Positions 25,779 through 36,737 of a stretch of 64,000 nucleotides of DNA are shown here, piece by piece. Under the pieces are notes generated by a model. It saw nothing but the letters and a program-made list of their open reading frames with translations. It was not told where the DNA came from and made no database searches. How positions within the stretch are numbered: position 1 is the stretch's first letter; each line of letters opens with the position of its first letter. Origin of the DNA: Sanghuangporus weigelae (taxonomy: Eukaryota > Basidiomycota > Agaricomycetes > Hymenochaetales > Hymenochaetaceae). The translations under genes were made by a program, and so were the position numbers. The stretch is from assembly GCA_033182465.1 (NCBI GenBank), contig CP137325.1:62001-126000 (forward strand). Direction: 5' to 3'.

Positions 25779-27490
25779 ATGCGGCATGGAGAGAACGACG
25801 CTTTGCTACCCCTGGACATATTTGAAATGATCATTATCCAACTGGGCAAGACGGACCTAATATCCTTCGCGTGTACCTCACGCTACTGGCGCGATCGGTT
25901 GTTGCCTAGGGTTTCCCGTACCATCTGACCGGGGTCATTCTGACGATGAAAATGAGTTTTCTGGGGGAGATTTTGATGATAGAGATAAATCGCGAGCTCG
26001 AAGATCGAAGGAGTTGCTGGAAAGGATGGCATCGCCGGTACGCGACGAGCTCGACATCGCTCGTCTTGTTCGGGAACTGCGTGTCATAATCGCCCATGAA
26101 TCCTTCATGGATAGCAAAGAGAAAGGTGATTGTACAATCCTAATTTCTGCTGTCAGAATTTCTCATTGTATTGAATCTAGAATGTCTTCTGCTTACGCTA
26201 AAGAGACTACCTGAATTATGACGCTCTGCTTGGACAGGGCAAAAAGTGCCATCCGACATTGCTGAAATCCTAGCCACTTCCCTCTGAATTGCTCGATAGC
26301 CTTAAATTTTAGGCGATTAAGTCAACACAACCCGTTAGCGCTCATTCGTCTGCATAGGAGCCGCCTTGGATTTTCAGAAGTCGTGAGCAAATCGAACCAT
26401 GTTCATGACATCCATCTCGTAGATGATCGTAATGAATGAATCTCGCACTGCGCTGATCTCGGCAGCCATGGAATTCACGCTTTGATAGACCGTCATTGGC
26501 ACCGTCTTAAAAGACTTGCCTTGTGTTACCATTCCACGAAGGTCTTCATCAGGCAAATGCACAGTGGAAGAATTAACGGCATGTCAACCAATCTCACGCA
26601 CCTGCTTTTTGGCCTCGGAGGAGCAGGCGCTGGTGAAGAAGACCGGTCCGCGATCGAGACTTTACTATTACAAGCGTCGACCCTCGAGTCCCTCACGCTC
26701 CTTAATTCCATGTCCCTGAGCATGCTACCATGCACTCACGACGCTCTACCCAAACTACGAGAGCTGAAAATAGGTGTTAAGCGCTATCTATTATTCGCAT
26801 TGGCTACCCAATATGCGCGAAATTGCAATGACTCTGCGCAGCTTCGCACTCTCCCATACAAATTTGCGTCGTTTCGATTTCATGCTTCGGGTGGCCTGGC
26901 TGAAAGAGTGCGTGCCTAACGATTTTCAGGAGAACGCGGAGTGGTTCTTCTTCGTGCTCAATGCAGTCTGCTCCCTTGAGCAGGTATCTGCCTTTGGACT
27001 CACGTTTCCTGGTCTGCTTGAAGCCGACATGTAAGGGGCTCTCGAGACAGTAATTGGTCGCGAAGAGTTGAGGCGAATGTGCACAGCTTTGCGTCTGGGA
27101 GCTCTAACCGATATCCCGATGCAAATATCGCTTCCCGAATTCTCAAGATGCTCATTCTTCGCCGTTTCCAGTGGCCGTCCGCTAGAGAACAACGATTGCA
27201 AATACCGTCCTCCTTTCGTTGAAGAGCTTGTTTCCGTTCAGAATAGTTGCCGGTTACAGCAAGTTTGCCTGAATAGGCGACTGTACGATATTTTGTCGAC
27301 GGATATGGATGCTTGCAAAGTCATCGCAAAGCAATGGAGCAAAATGCGAGTCTCTAGCCGTACGGAAACTGACTTCTGCAGTGAAGATGGGCATTGGTTG
27401 ATGAAGTATCGAGAAATTTCGGAGTGGTACGAAGTAGCGAAGATCTTTGACGATAGTTTGATAGATACTTCTTCAGAAGGTAGCCTCTAG
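25779..27490 (+). pseudogene. decayed F-box gene, copy A (most complete)
   Basis: The frame opens with MRHGENDALL and an F-box-like helix (LPLDIFEMIIIQLGKTDLIS) and is cut by a TGA at 25926. The next homologous segment (ELDIARLVRELRVI, ending SKEK before an intron) is in another frame. The following LLLTLKRLPEL segment is cut by a TGA. Later blocks (THLLFGLGG, LKIGVKRYLL, DLYDILSTD-like, TDFCSEDGHWLMKYREISEW) change frame at least twice. The same order of blocks occurs at 55.3-57.1 kb, which shows this is one family of F-box/leucine-rich-type proteins, presumably SCF ubiquitin-ligase adaptors. The last block, ending TSSEGSL at 27490, is the part most often repeated downstream. Both long copies are broken, so no functional parent is visible in the window. 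Confidence 0.75.
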
Positions 27491-27844
27491 TCACCATTTC
27501 AATCCAGAGGTGGGTTGCATTTTGAATCAAGATTGGGTTTACTGAAAATATCTTCAAAAAGTCTTGTTGTCCTTTCTTCAACTCGCTCCAAAGGTCCTCG
27601 AAAGCGCGAAGTCCTACAATAGTAATTTTACTTCTGTCCTTTCCAAGCGTTTCGTGTGTTGTATGTATTCATGATCTTGGTTTCGGAAGTCATCTTCCGT
27701 CACATAGCTCAGCAGATGATGGAATAGTTTAAAGTTAAGAAACGAAAACGGAGAGATGTTATGGGAAACGATTATGTAAGGTATTCCCATGGTATTTTGT
27801 CTTTTCGAATCGAATCGAATCGAAATCGATTCCGCTCTTTTGGG
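27491..27844. other. spacer between F-box relics A and B
   Basis: The short linker contains a repeated GAATC run (about 27805-27825). No gene is seen. Confidence 0.4.
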
Positions 27845-28295
27845 CAGGTTTCTCGGCTTGCTTGAGGTTGACATGCAAGGGGGCTGATTGAAGGGACAAT
27901 CGGTCGTGAAGAGTTGAAGGGAACATATACAGCTTTGCGTTTCTAATATGCCGGGAATACTCTGACGAATTCTTGGAACATCCCGTTGTTCACCAGTGCC
28001 ATGTAATAGCCACCTGCCACTAGAGAACAAGGTGCGCAAACGTCGTCCTGCTTCCGTTGAAAAGCTAGTTTCTGTCTTATTGATCGATCACCAGTCTCAA
28101 CGGGTTTGGCTGAGAGGACGACTATACGATATCTTGCCGACGCAGATGGACACAACGTCATCGCAAATGCGAGGCTCAAGCCATTCCGAAGGTGACTTCT
28201 GCAGTGTAGATGGACAGTGGTTGATGACGTACCGAGAAGTTTCGGAGCGGTATGGAACAGCGAGGGTCTATTTAGACTCTAGTGGAGACCTCTAG
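27845..28295 (+). pseudogene. F-box relic B (3' part only)
   Basis: This stretch repeats 27003-27490 of copy A at nucleotide level. It keeps the CTGCTTGA..GACATG start, then GAAGAGTTGA, ACAGCTTTGCGT, CCACTAGAGAACAA and the C-terminal blocks GRLYDILPTQMD and SEGDFCSVDGQWLMTYREVS. The N-terminal two thirds, including the F-box, are absent and small deletions break the frame. It lies immediately 3' of copy A in the same orientation, so it is a tandem duplicate. Confidence 0.75.
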
Positions 28296-28339
28296 ACGAT
28301 ATCTTTCGTCGGCATTACAAAACGTAAGTCGATTGTGAG

Positions 28340-28742
28340 AAGAATCGGGTTTGGGTCTGGCTAAGAAAAGAGAATGCTCTAACTAGCCGAGCTGTTACTT
28401 CTTTGTTGGTCTATGTCGCTCTGGAAATACTTGAATGACTTGGTTCTAATGGTCGGCCAATAGCTAGCTCCACGATGATACTGTGGCAAAAAAGTGCAAC
28501 ACAGTGATGGATGCAAGTGAAGTTCCGCCAACGGCGTTCTCGGGTAATCCGAGTTCTCCACAACTACGAAGCGTCGGGCTCCCCATACTATATGTGGATG
28601 GTTTGTTGTCATATTACTTCATGGCTTTCTCTTTATGCTGAAATTGAACCGCACAATCAGTTGCAAGTCGTGACTGTTTCGGAGTCGAGTCTTCAATATG
28701 TCACATCTACATCACTCCTCGATCATCAATGCAGCGTTTAAG
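28340..28742 (+). repeat. duplicated spacer block (first copy)
   Basis: This non-coding block is homologous to 32325-32815. Shared stretches include the ACTAGCCGAGCTGTTACTT-like start, a CGGGTAATC motif, GTTTCGGAGTCGAGT and CGATCATCAA.GCAGCGTT. In both copies it links an F-box relic to a P450 relic, so it marks the duplicated unit. Confidence 0.65.
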
Positions 28743-28980
28743 AGGTCTGGAGATGGCATCCCACGGGTCTTGTGGCTCTTCCGCGCGTTTCGACCGAGGA
28801 CATCTTTGAAAGGTACATACTACTTTATCCCGAAGGGATCTTCGATCATCCGAAACTAGTGTCCCCGCGTCCACCATCCACTAATTCCTGTTTCAAATGC
28901 CCAGGCGATTCGCTTACTATTGCAATACAATCCGACGAAATATCCTGAAGCATTCCCGAGACGATTTTACCTTGGATAGG
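28743..28980 (+). pseudogene. P450 relic B (K-helix to PERF region)
   Basis: The sequence aligns with exons 6-7 of the intact P450 at 34.8-36.7 kb. It keeps GGAGATGGCATCC (the RWHP codons), then a PRVSTED segment, a degenerate PxG stretch, an intron end (TTTCAAATGCCCAG) and a PTKYPEAF..RRFYLG segment that corresponds to the PERF motif. The haem-binding region that should follow is missing and the frame is broken. Confidence 0.65.
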
Positions 28981-29487
28981 CAGGAGCGACTGCCACAAGC
29001 TCATCGCGTTCGTTGCAAGGGCAGGAAAATTGATACTGGCATTGGTGAGCTTTGCGATCCGCTTCATTACCGTCATATTATCCTTACGTCCTTCCGCCTG
29101 GTTATTGTGCTTATAACGTTCTGTGGGTGCTGGTGTAGTCAATGTTGCACGGATACGGACCGTCAGCCTAGCCTTCCAGGTACTCTGACTAGATCTTGGA
29201 AATCCAAGAAGGTGAGACTGCCTGATGCTGATGAGTATCACCTACCTGTGTTTGCTTCCTCCCGGTCCTTTTTGACTTCTACTTCGCCGCGTCTGATTCT
29301 GATTCCCTGCATTGAAGCCCGTTTCCCCGCACTTGACTCCGCTTCCCTGCACTTGGGCAGCTAGACGATATGCCTTCGCCGCAGATGTATTGCCAGCTCT
29401 TCTTCAACCCGTGACGTCTCATTGAGTCTTGGACTCTATAAGCGCAACATTATCCACCTGGTAAATGCACTTCGCGATGATGGACGT

Positions 29488-29566
29488 ATAGCTCGTCCCG
29501 CTTTAGATTATTCATTACTCTGTCAACAGCCAGCGTCTCATGCTGAAGCTTTACCGTAACTGCGTG
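29488..29566 (+). repeat. direct repeat, copy 1
   Basis: About 79 bp (AGCTCGTCCCGCTTTAGATT to CCGTAACTGCGTG) recur about 368 bp downstream with roughly ten changes. Short related phrases (CCCCGCACTTG) lie before both copies, so the duplicated segment may be longer and more decayed on its left side. Confidence 0.7.
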
Positions 29567-29856
29567 TTTTTCAAATAAAAAAACTGCCTTATGTGGCTTG
29601 AAGCAGCGCGTCCAACTTTACATTCTTCCATTTCGACTTCAGTATACTAGTACTAGCTTCACCCGACATATTAACCGAAATGGTGTTGTACAGATCGACG
29701 ATAGATATTGTACTTTTAGCTATATATTTGCTTCCTCATCCCACTCGTAGTCATTCTTGATTTTTATTTTCCGCATCCTTCCACTTGATTCTGCTTCCCC
29801 GCACTTGAGCCTGCTTTCCCGCACTCGACTCCGCACCTTCGCGCTGATAGACGCTT

Positions 29857-29933
29857 AGCTCGTTCCGCTTCAGGTCACTCATCACTCTGTCAACAACCAG
29901 CGTCTCATGCTGAAGCTTTACCGTAACTGCGTG
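29857..29933 (+). repeat. direct repeat, copy 2
   Basis: This is the second copy of the repeat at 29488-29566, including the identical GCGTCTCATGCTGAAGCTTT core. It ends about 160 bp before the lipase start and so lies in its promoter region. Confidence 0.7.
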
Positions 29934-30003
29934 CATGGCAATCTGGACAATGGCGAACCGGATGCGGAGCAGTGGTCAGAAGACGTTTCCGGGACAAAAC
30001 AGA

Positions 30004-30010
30004 TATAAAA
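30004..30010 (+). promoter_or_regulatory. TATA box of the lipase gene
   Basis: TATAAAA lies 84 bp upstream of the lipase start codon. A pyrimidine-rich stretch (CCTCCTCATCC) follows near the likely transcription start. Confidence 0.6.
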
Positions 30011-30093
30011 TGGGCAAGGCACTTTGAACGAGTTTCTCATCCACAATATTCCTCCTCATCCAGATAGAAGGTCAACAATTTCAAAGTCTCGTC

Positions 30094-31963
30094 ATGTCTA
30101 CAACCCTGCCGCCGCATGAGACGTTCAAGCTGACGCTGAGGAAGCGCCATCTTGAGCAGCTGCGCCATGTCCAGATCCCCGCCGAGCGTCTCCCAGGATC
30201 ACCGTGGCCTGCACCTCCTCGTGCACCCTCACCATACGACCAGCTTGTACAGTGGTCGGAGCAAGCGAGCACACAGATCGCGAAGGCAGTTGCGAGCCGT
30301 GAGTCGACACATTTATCCCCTTTTATGAACCCTAACAACTCATATTGAGCAGAGGCCGTTAGCCCGTAAGTCTCGGTAACCACTCGTCATTGAATAACGC
30401 ATCAACGGGGTCCCTCTACCTCAGGAGTACCGTCGACTGGAACATCGGAATGCTCACCTTCTTGGAGAGTGCAGCCACATACCTGAGGTACGAATATTAC
30501 TTGCATGGATAACATCCAATTCATATTCATGTTGGCCATCGTAGAGATACAGATAAAGTGTTCCAAGCGGTGATTGAAGCACGAAAGCATACCCGAGAGG
30601 CTGATGAGCGCGCGCTCCAGCTACTTGAAGTTTCGCAGGCGGACATAAAGAAGATAGTAAGCCCGTTACGTTTCCCGATCATATGGGCCATCCAACTAAT
30701 GTGGCGTGGATACAGGCTGCTCTTTGGGGCCTCGATTTTGAAGTCATCTGCGGTATGTCGTGTGTATTTCCTTCCTGGCCTAAAAATTGATGCTCAAAGC
30801 TTATATTGGGTCGAATTTTAGATCTTTTGAAGGTACGGCGTCTTCAAACTTGATGTATCTAACATGCGAACCCTCTTGCAGTACTCTCCGGAGGGGCATT
30901 CCTGGCTGAATGGTCCATACGGCGGCGTATTCTTCTCTAAGGACATGAAGACGCCATTCCTCGGCCTCGCATTCAAGGTCAATCCTTTTGCTGTCCGATG
31001 GTACCACATTGTTCTTATTCCGAAATGCACGTTGAATAGGGAACGAACATAACAGACTGGCAGGAAGTTATTGTCGACCTAGACTTCTTGATGGTGATGT
31101 CTGTAGGCAACATCCTCTGGGGATCGCCAATCCACAACGGGTTTTATCATACGATGTTCACCGAGTTCCCTGACATCGGACAAGCTCCGCTTGGTATGTC
31201 CCAGCATTTTATTAGGCGATCGGACTGTTTAGTGTGAAAGCGCAGACTACATCAAGAACATGATCGATAGTTTCTTGCAGTTGTATGAGGTGCCAGAAGG
31301 CATTACGATCAACTTGCATTCTACAGTCAGTCAATCAGCGCTGCTCGTACGCTCCTTCAGTGCCCTGCTAACCGGAAGTTTTAGGGACACTCCCTTGGTG
31401 CCGCATACGCAACGCTTTGCTATGCTGAACTCATGCGGCTCTATAATAATACGCCCACCGATCCTGGATTCAAAGACGATCCGCACGCCGATCTCGCGCA
31501 TTTCTTTTCCCACCTCAAAGCGCGTCAATTTGTTCTGCGCGACCTCTATACCTTTGGATGCCCGCGCATCGGCGGGCTCATGAACAACGTCAGCTGGGCA
31601 AAGAGCTACAAAGCTGCACTGGATAATCACAATGGGCAGTCGTGGCGCATCCAGAACAACTTCGACCCAGTGACGGCAGTACCGCCCGTCCTTCCCCTCA
31701 TTAGCACGTGGAACCATGTCGACAATGGGTATCAAGTTAACGATTCATCTCCGCCGCAGGCACTCCCAACGGAGATTGACACCCAGCCGGGCGTCAGCCT
31801 CAAGCCTTGGAACTTCCCGTACCATTGTGAGTTTTCTTATGATTACTGAAACTAGAAAAAAAGCATAGGTATTAATATGTTCACCACAGCCACAGCAGCA
31901 TATTTCCAGAACATTTACAACGCTTCCACCACTGGTCCCAAGATAAAGATTGATCTGATCTAG
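30094..31963 (+). CDS. class 3 (alpha/beta-hydrolase) lipase with two micro-exons
   Basis: Eleven exons (30094-30298, 30353-30365, 30425-30487, 30545-30656, 30716-30752, 30822-30832, 30882-30977, 31040-31193, 31246-31325, 31385-31826, 31890-31963) give 428 residues. The nucleophile elbow GHSLGAA (Ser260) is created by splicing exons 9 and 10. The likely triad partners are Asp351 in NNFDPVTAVPP and His368 in TWNHVDNGY, the layout of the Lipase_3 family that hydrolyses acylglycerols. The strand before the oxyanion hole reads LGLAFKGTNITDW. No signal peptide is visible, so the enzyme may act inside the cell. Exons of 13 and 11 nt are needed to keep the frame (SQAVSPST and CDLLKYSP). The gene sits inside the F-box/P450 duplication array, about 160 bp before relic C, but shows no decay itself. 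Confidence 0.9.
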
Positions 31964-32122
31964 CAGCTTCTTGATGAAGCAGGCCTTGCACCTACTGAAT
32001 CCTAATGGACCGTCGAGTTTCAAGTTCAAAGTGAAAGAATTGAGGAATAACATGACCCCAATTCCGTACCAGTGATGCAGAGTATGATTTGTAAGATGGG
32101 GCTTATTGAATGTATAGTTGTA

Positions 32123-32305
32123 GATGAATATAACGTCATTGCAAAGCAACGGAGCAGATTGCGAGTCTTAAGCGTACGGAAGGTGACTTCTGCAGTGGGG
32201 ATGGGCACTGGTTGATGACGTACCGAAGAATTTCGGAGCGATACGAAGTGGCGGGGTTCTTCGAATAGACTCTGGTGGGGACTTCCTCAGAGGGCAGCCT
32301 CTAGT
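32123..32305 (+). pseudogene. F-box relic C (C-terminal end)
   Basis: The stretch repeats the end of copy A: ATCATTGCAAAGCAA-like start, GGTGACTTCTGCAGTG, GATGGGCACTGGTTGATGA, ATTTCGGAGCG and AGAGGGCAGCCTCTAGTCACCA. Single-base losses break the frame. It begins about 160 bp after the lipase stop. Confidence 0.7.
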
Positions 32306-32324
32306 CACCAATTTCAATGTCTGG

Positions 32325-32815
32325 ATAAGAAAGCACTCTAGGTAGCTAAGATGTTACTTATTCATTCGCCCGTCTGCCTCTTCTTCGGTTCGAAATCTTC
32401 CGTTGGAGCTAGCTCCATTTTCAGTCCGTTCGGGTAATATGGTTGCTCTGCGTCGTTCTTGAAATCCTCGGACAACTCATTTATGATAGTCGTGGCCAGA
32501 CAGCTGGGTCCGCGATGATCCCAGGAAATGTTGGACAGTCATGACTATTAATATTATAACGCAGTGATGGACGCGTCTGAAGTTCCACGTCGATAACGTC
32601 CGCGGGTAATCTGAGATCTCCAAAGCCGTGGAGCATCAGGCTCTCCTCTATATCTGGAAAGCTCGCTATCGAATTACATTATGCCTTTCCCTTATACTGA
32701 GAGTTGAAATGCCCGATCAGCTGCATCTCGTAACGGACTATATGGTTTCGGAGTCGAGTATTCATTATGTCATACGTACATCAATCACTCGATCATCAAA
32801 GCAGCGTTAGCTCAC
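32325..32815 (+). repeat. duplicated spacer block (second copy)
   Basis: This block is homologous to 28340-28742, with the same order of short conserved phrases. As in the first copy, it separates an F-box relic from a P450 relic. Confidence 0.65.
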
Positions 32816-32879
32816 ATCCACAGTAAGCCACTTTGTGATATCTTAATGAAAACTTAACAGGACTCTATTCATCTAGTTT

Positions 32880-33230
32880 CGATGGCGCCTGAAGCGTTTG
32901 GCTCAGCAATGATGCAACCGGAAATCTCTTGGAATCTCCGCTCCCTCAACACTCATACATTTGGTGAGGCATCGTCAAGAATTTATCGCGACTATTCCTC
33001 TCTTAGAACTAATGTCTCTTAGCTCTGCACAAACCCTGGCTGTGTTTGACATCAATAAAGCCATTGAAAATGGAAAGGTCGTGGAGCCGAAGGCAGAATT
33101 AACCCTGTAGATTTCAAAGCGAATATCAAACCTCGCAATGAGAGAGCTGAGGCACTCATTCGCTCTGTCGAGGAAGAACATCCTCTCACGACGGGTGACG
33201 CAAAGGTCCTCGAAAGTCTGAAGTTAGCTT
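32880..33230 (+). pseudogene. P450 relic C (C-terminal exon without haem cysteine)
   Basis: The stretch aligns with the last exon of the P450 at 34.8-36.7 kb. ATGGCGCCTGAAGCGTTTGG matches the [10 protein letters not shown] codons, and AATAAAGCCATTGAAAATGG matches INKAVENG; the RNERAEALIRSVEEEHP block ends it. The region that should code [12 protein letters not shown] is rearranged and has no cysteine codon in frame, and the stretch before DFKANIKPRN has lost bases. It cannot make an active enzyme. Confidence 0.75.
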
Positions 33231-33444
33231 CTTTCTTCACACTTTTCGTATATTGTATGTGTCCATCGCCTTGATTATGATATCCTGCGTTCCTTCAGTC
33301 GCTGTACTCTGTTTGTATTAGCGAATTAGATCAGTATCTTCAAAAAGGATTAATATTTTGAGAATTCATCCTAAATTATAACATCGAATTACTTGGTTGA
33401 TAAAAACTATGAGCATCGTGAGAATATCAATGATGTAAACAGTT
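33231..33444. other. short spacer between P450 relic C and F-box relic D
   Basis: No gene is seen. The first part resembles the P450 3' flank. Confidence 0.4.
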
Positions 33445-34115
33445 TCCACGGGTTTAGTCCCTTCTCTAGCAAGTATCCGCCCTTGGACTCATGTTTCGTT
33501 TCCGGGATTCCTTGGGATTGGAACATATAGGGGACTTCAAAGAGCAAGACTTGAAGACTTGAAGTACACACGCACCGCTCTGCCGCTCTGCGTAGTGAAG
33601 CCCTAGCCGACATCGCAGCGCGAAGACATTCAACAGGATTCTCGAAGTGCTCATTTCCAGTGGACGCCCGCCAGAGAAGCAAGCAGAAAGCCATCCTCCA
33701 ACCATAGGCCGCGCGGAGAGATTTCTGATTGCCTGTCTACAGATGATGTTTTTTGTTGAGATTCTAAGGTCGACGCACCCCGTGACTTCCACTTTCCTTT
33801 TCTGGCAGCGGCCTTTGTCCGCCACGTGCACGCATCTTTGCCTCAGTCATGGTACCCATAAACACTAAGTACTGAGGTGAGCTTTTAGCCATTCCGCACA
33901 ACCACATTGTCTTATTCATCCATCATCCATAGACATGTATTCTTAACAGGTAGATCCTATTCTAGAGTCGTGTACTATACACACTGAGACATGTATTCTT
34001 AACATTTTTTGTCCGCGGACATTGATGAACGCAACGTCGTCACGAAGCAATGGATCGATATTTAAATTTCGAACCGTACGGACAGTGTCTTCTACAGTAT
34101 AGATGGTAAGCTGAT
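33445..34115 (+). pseudogene. F-box relic D (two islands)
   Basis: The first island (33445-33720) repeats copy A from 26975 to 27190: TATCCGCC.TTGGACTCA.GTTTC, then a long ATTCTCGAAGTGCTCATTTC stretch and CCAGTGGACGCCCGCCAGAGAA. A second island (about 34015-34115) repeats the GATGAACGCAACGTCGTCAC..AGCAATGG block. The frame is broken throughout. It lies upstream of the intact P450, in the position that the other F-box relics take before their P450 relics. Confidence 0.6.
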
Positions 34116-34812
34116 ATTGGCTCTCACCTACCTATCTACACCTTTCTGAATTGGTCGTGAAATTTAAGTTTCAATTTGATTTTGTGGCGCGCCGGGGAAT
34201 GAAAGGAGATTTGAGTACTAACCATCCGGTACGGGATTCTCCGGGTACATCTACATTTACAGTACCTGTTTATCGCTACATAATGACCAGAAAATCCATA
34301 CGACTGGCATCACGATGATAGTGAAGGCATACTGGGAAATCATGACTATGAATCGAGATCGAGTCTCAAAAAGGCTTGAAGTTTTCTGTTCCCGAGGCAC
34401 AGTATCAGTGTCGGTTCTCTGTCCGTCGAAGACGTTCACGGGTAATCCGAATCTTCGAGCTGTACATGTGGGACATCACATCGCCTACACAATAAGGAAC
34501 AATTGTAGTACCATGCCAGTTTACTTTATCGGGCAGGTTGGTACCATTACAAGTCTGGCCAGCGGCATGTCGGCATCGAAACCAGTATTTGTTATGTCAA
34601 ATCAGGCTACCACGATCATCAAACGGATGTTACCTCACCTCGTTGACCACAATCCACTCCATGGCGTTTAGAGAATCCTCTCAGCAGGAAGGTCTCTTTC
34701 CTGTAACGATGGCATCTGACGTGGATCCCGAAGCTGGCTCTCCCGGAGCCCATATATATTGAGTAAGACATTGCCAAGTTTCATCGCAACTATCCTCTGC
34801 TCACTCAGACTT
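34116..34812. other. promoter region of P450 gene 1
   Basis: The stretch holds a CGGGTAATCCGA motif (34440) shared with the two duplicated spacer blocks, so it is a third diverged copy of the unit's linker. A CATATATATTG lies about 60 bp before the start codon and may serve as TATA element. Confidence 0.45.
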
Positions 34813-36737
34813 ATGCCTTTCAGTTGTTGCGAAGTCGTTACATTCCTCTTCTGTATACTGGGCCTTTGCGCAGCACGGTCATGGCTTCGAAAGAGGCGAC
34901 CGTTACCTCTCCCTCCTGGACCTAAACCAAGGCCTCTTATTGGGAATCTCAAAGACTTGCCGCCGTCTGGGAAGCCCTGGATTCATTGGGCCAAGCATAA
35001 AGATCTTTATGGTACGTGCAGTCAAACTCATACTCATTCTAGGCGGGAAACTGATCCCAAGCCTTATCTCTGAAGGTCCCATTAGTTCCGTAACGGTGTT
35101 CGGGAAAACGCTGGTCATCCTGAATGAAAGCAGCATAGCCTCTGAGCTTCTCGAAAAGCGCTCTACGATTTTCTCTAATCGTCCAAGGTTGGTTTTCGGT
35201 GGTGAAATGTCAGTACCGCTTCTTACCTAGATGGAGCTATACGTGTAACTGACAAAATTGTTAAGGGTTGGCTGGGGAGACACCCTGGTAGCGCAACAGT
35301 ATTCAGATCGTTTTCGAGCTTACAGGAAGGCTCTTCATACCGAAATAGGCTCGAAATCATCTGTCTCGCGATTTAATGTTTTACAAGAGATTGAAGTTCG
35401 TCGCTTCTTACTCCATGTTCTCAGAGGGCCGGAGGCTATTACTCAACGTGTCAGGACGTACGGATCTCTCTATTACTGGTTCAGATAGCATCATTCATAT
35501 GGAACTTTGCTTATTCTATAGGATGGCGGGTGCGATTATTCTCAAAATATCTCATGGCTACGCGATCAATCACCGGGATCGGGATCCTCTTGTGGATCTG
35601 GCCGAGGAAGTGCTTGAAATCTTCTCCCGCACAGCCGTGGCCGGCACATGGATCGTGGACATGCTTCCCTTCCGTAAGTTGACAATGCGGCGCAGATGAT
35701 GTTCAATTGCATACCGAAATGAATTATCAGTTAGATACATTCCGGCGTGGGTGCCTGGAATGACGTTCAAGCGGACAGCGACGAAATGGAGGAAGTCAAT
35801 CACGGACTTGACCGAGGTGCCGTACGCATTCGTCAAGCGGCAAATGGATCTTGGGATCCATACTCCATCGTATACATCCTCACGCCTTGATAAAGGTATT
35901 CATACACCAGAAGAAGAGTTTATCGTGAAATGGACAGCGCAGTCTATTTATGCTGGTGGTGCTGATACAGTAAGACATAATTCCGCGACATCTGGAGGTT
36001 ACTAATTTTTTTTAGACAGTGGCTACTCTTCAGTGTTTCTTCCTTGCTATGTTGTTTTATCCCGAGGTACAGCGCAAAGCACAGGAGGAGATTGACATTG
36101 CTATTGGCAATGACCGCCTTCCGAACTTCGATGACCGTCAAGATCTCCCATATGTAGACGCGATTGTCAAAGAAGTTCTGAGATGGCATCCTATTGCACC
36201 ACTTGCTTTTCCGCACGTTTCGACGGAGGACGACGTCTTTCAGGGGTACCTTATCCCAAAGGGAGCTTGGTTGATTCCAAACATCTGGTTTGTTAAATCT
36301 TGAGTTCATCTTTATTTCATAAACATATACTCCTGATTCAAATGTCCAGGTGGTTTACTCACGATCCGAAGACCTACCACGATCCAATGGCGTTCAAGCC
36401 TGAGCGCTTCCTTGGTGATGAACCCGAAATGGATCCGCACAATCTCTCATTCGGTTTCGGCCGGCGCATATGCCCGGGTCGCGAGTTTGCAGATGCATCG
36501 GTTTACCTGACCATTGCTCAAACCTTGGCCGTATTCAGCATCAATAAAGCCGTTGAGAATGGAAAGGTCGTGGAGCCGAAAGTGGAATTCACGCCGGGTA
36601 CAATCAGTCATCCTATAGATTTCAAAGTGAATATCGAACCTCGCAACGATAGAGCTAAGGCACTCATCCTGTCAGTCGAGGAAGAGCATCCGTTTACGAC
36701 GGGTGATGCAAAGGTCCTCGAAAGTCTGAAGACTTAG
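34813..36737 (+). CDS. cytochrome P450 monooxygenase, copy 1 of tandem array
   Basis: Seven exons (34813-35011, 35076-35208, 35266-35457, 35522-35673, 35731-35969, 36016-36287, 36350-36737) give 524 residues. An N-terminal membrane anchor is followed by the hinge [15 protein letters not shown], the I-helix AGGADTTV (split by intron 5), the K-helix EVLRWHP, PERF as FKPERFLG, and the haem loop [12 protein letters not shown] with Cys437. It is a microsomal monooxygenase that needs a P450 reductase. Sequence style resembles the fungal O-methylsterigmatocystin-oxidoreductase-like (CYP64-type) group, which is widely expanded in agaricomycetes with mostly unknown substrates. The ATG at 34813 was chosen because the frame above it starts only with TTG. 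The exon pattern is shared with the three other P450 genes in the window. Confidence 0.92.

Larger units (their letters stand above)
28981..30093. other. repeat-bearing spacer upstream of the lipase gene
   Basis: There is no supported gene. The stretch contains a pair of diverged direct repeats (listed separately), a repeated TTCCCCGCACTTGA-type phrase at about 29318 and 29796, and the lipase promoter with a TATA box. Confidence 0.5.

Noticed and set aside
26482-26919. 145-codon frame as an intact gene
   Set aside because: It matches only the middle of the F-box family and runs out of frame into the next block; part of relic A.
34759-34812. Upstream start for P450 gene 1
   Set aside because: The extension opens with TTG, not ATG; the ATG at 34813 gives the first-exon length (199 nt) shared with genes 2 and 3.
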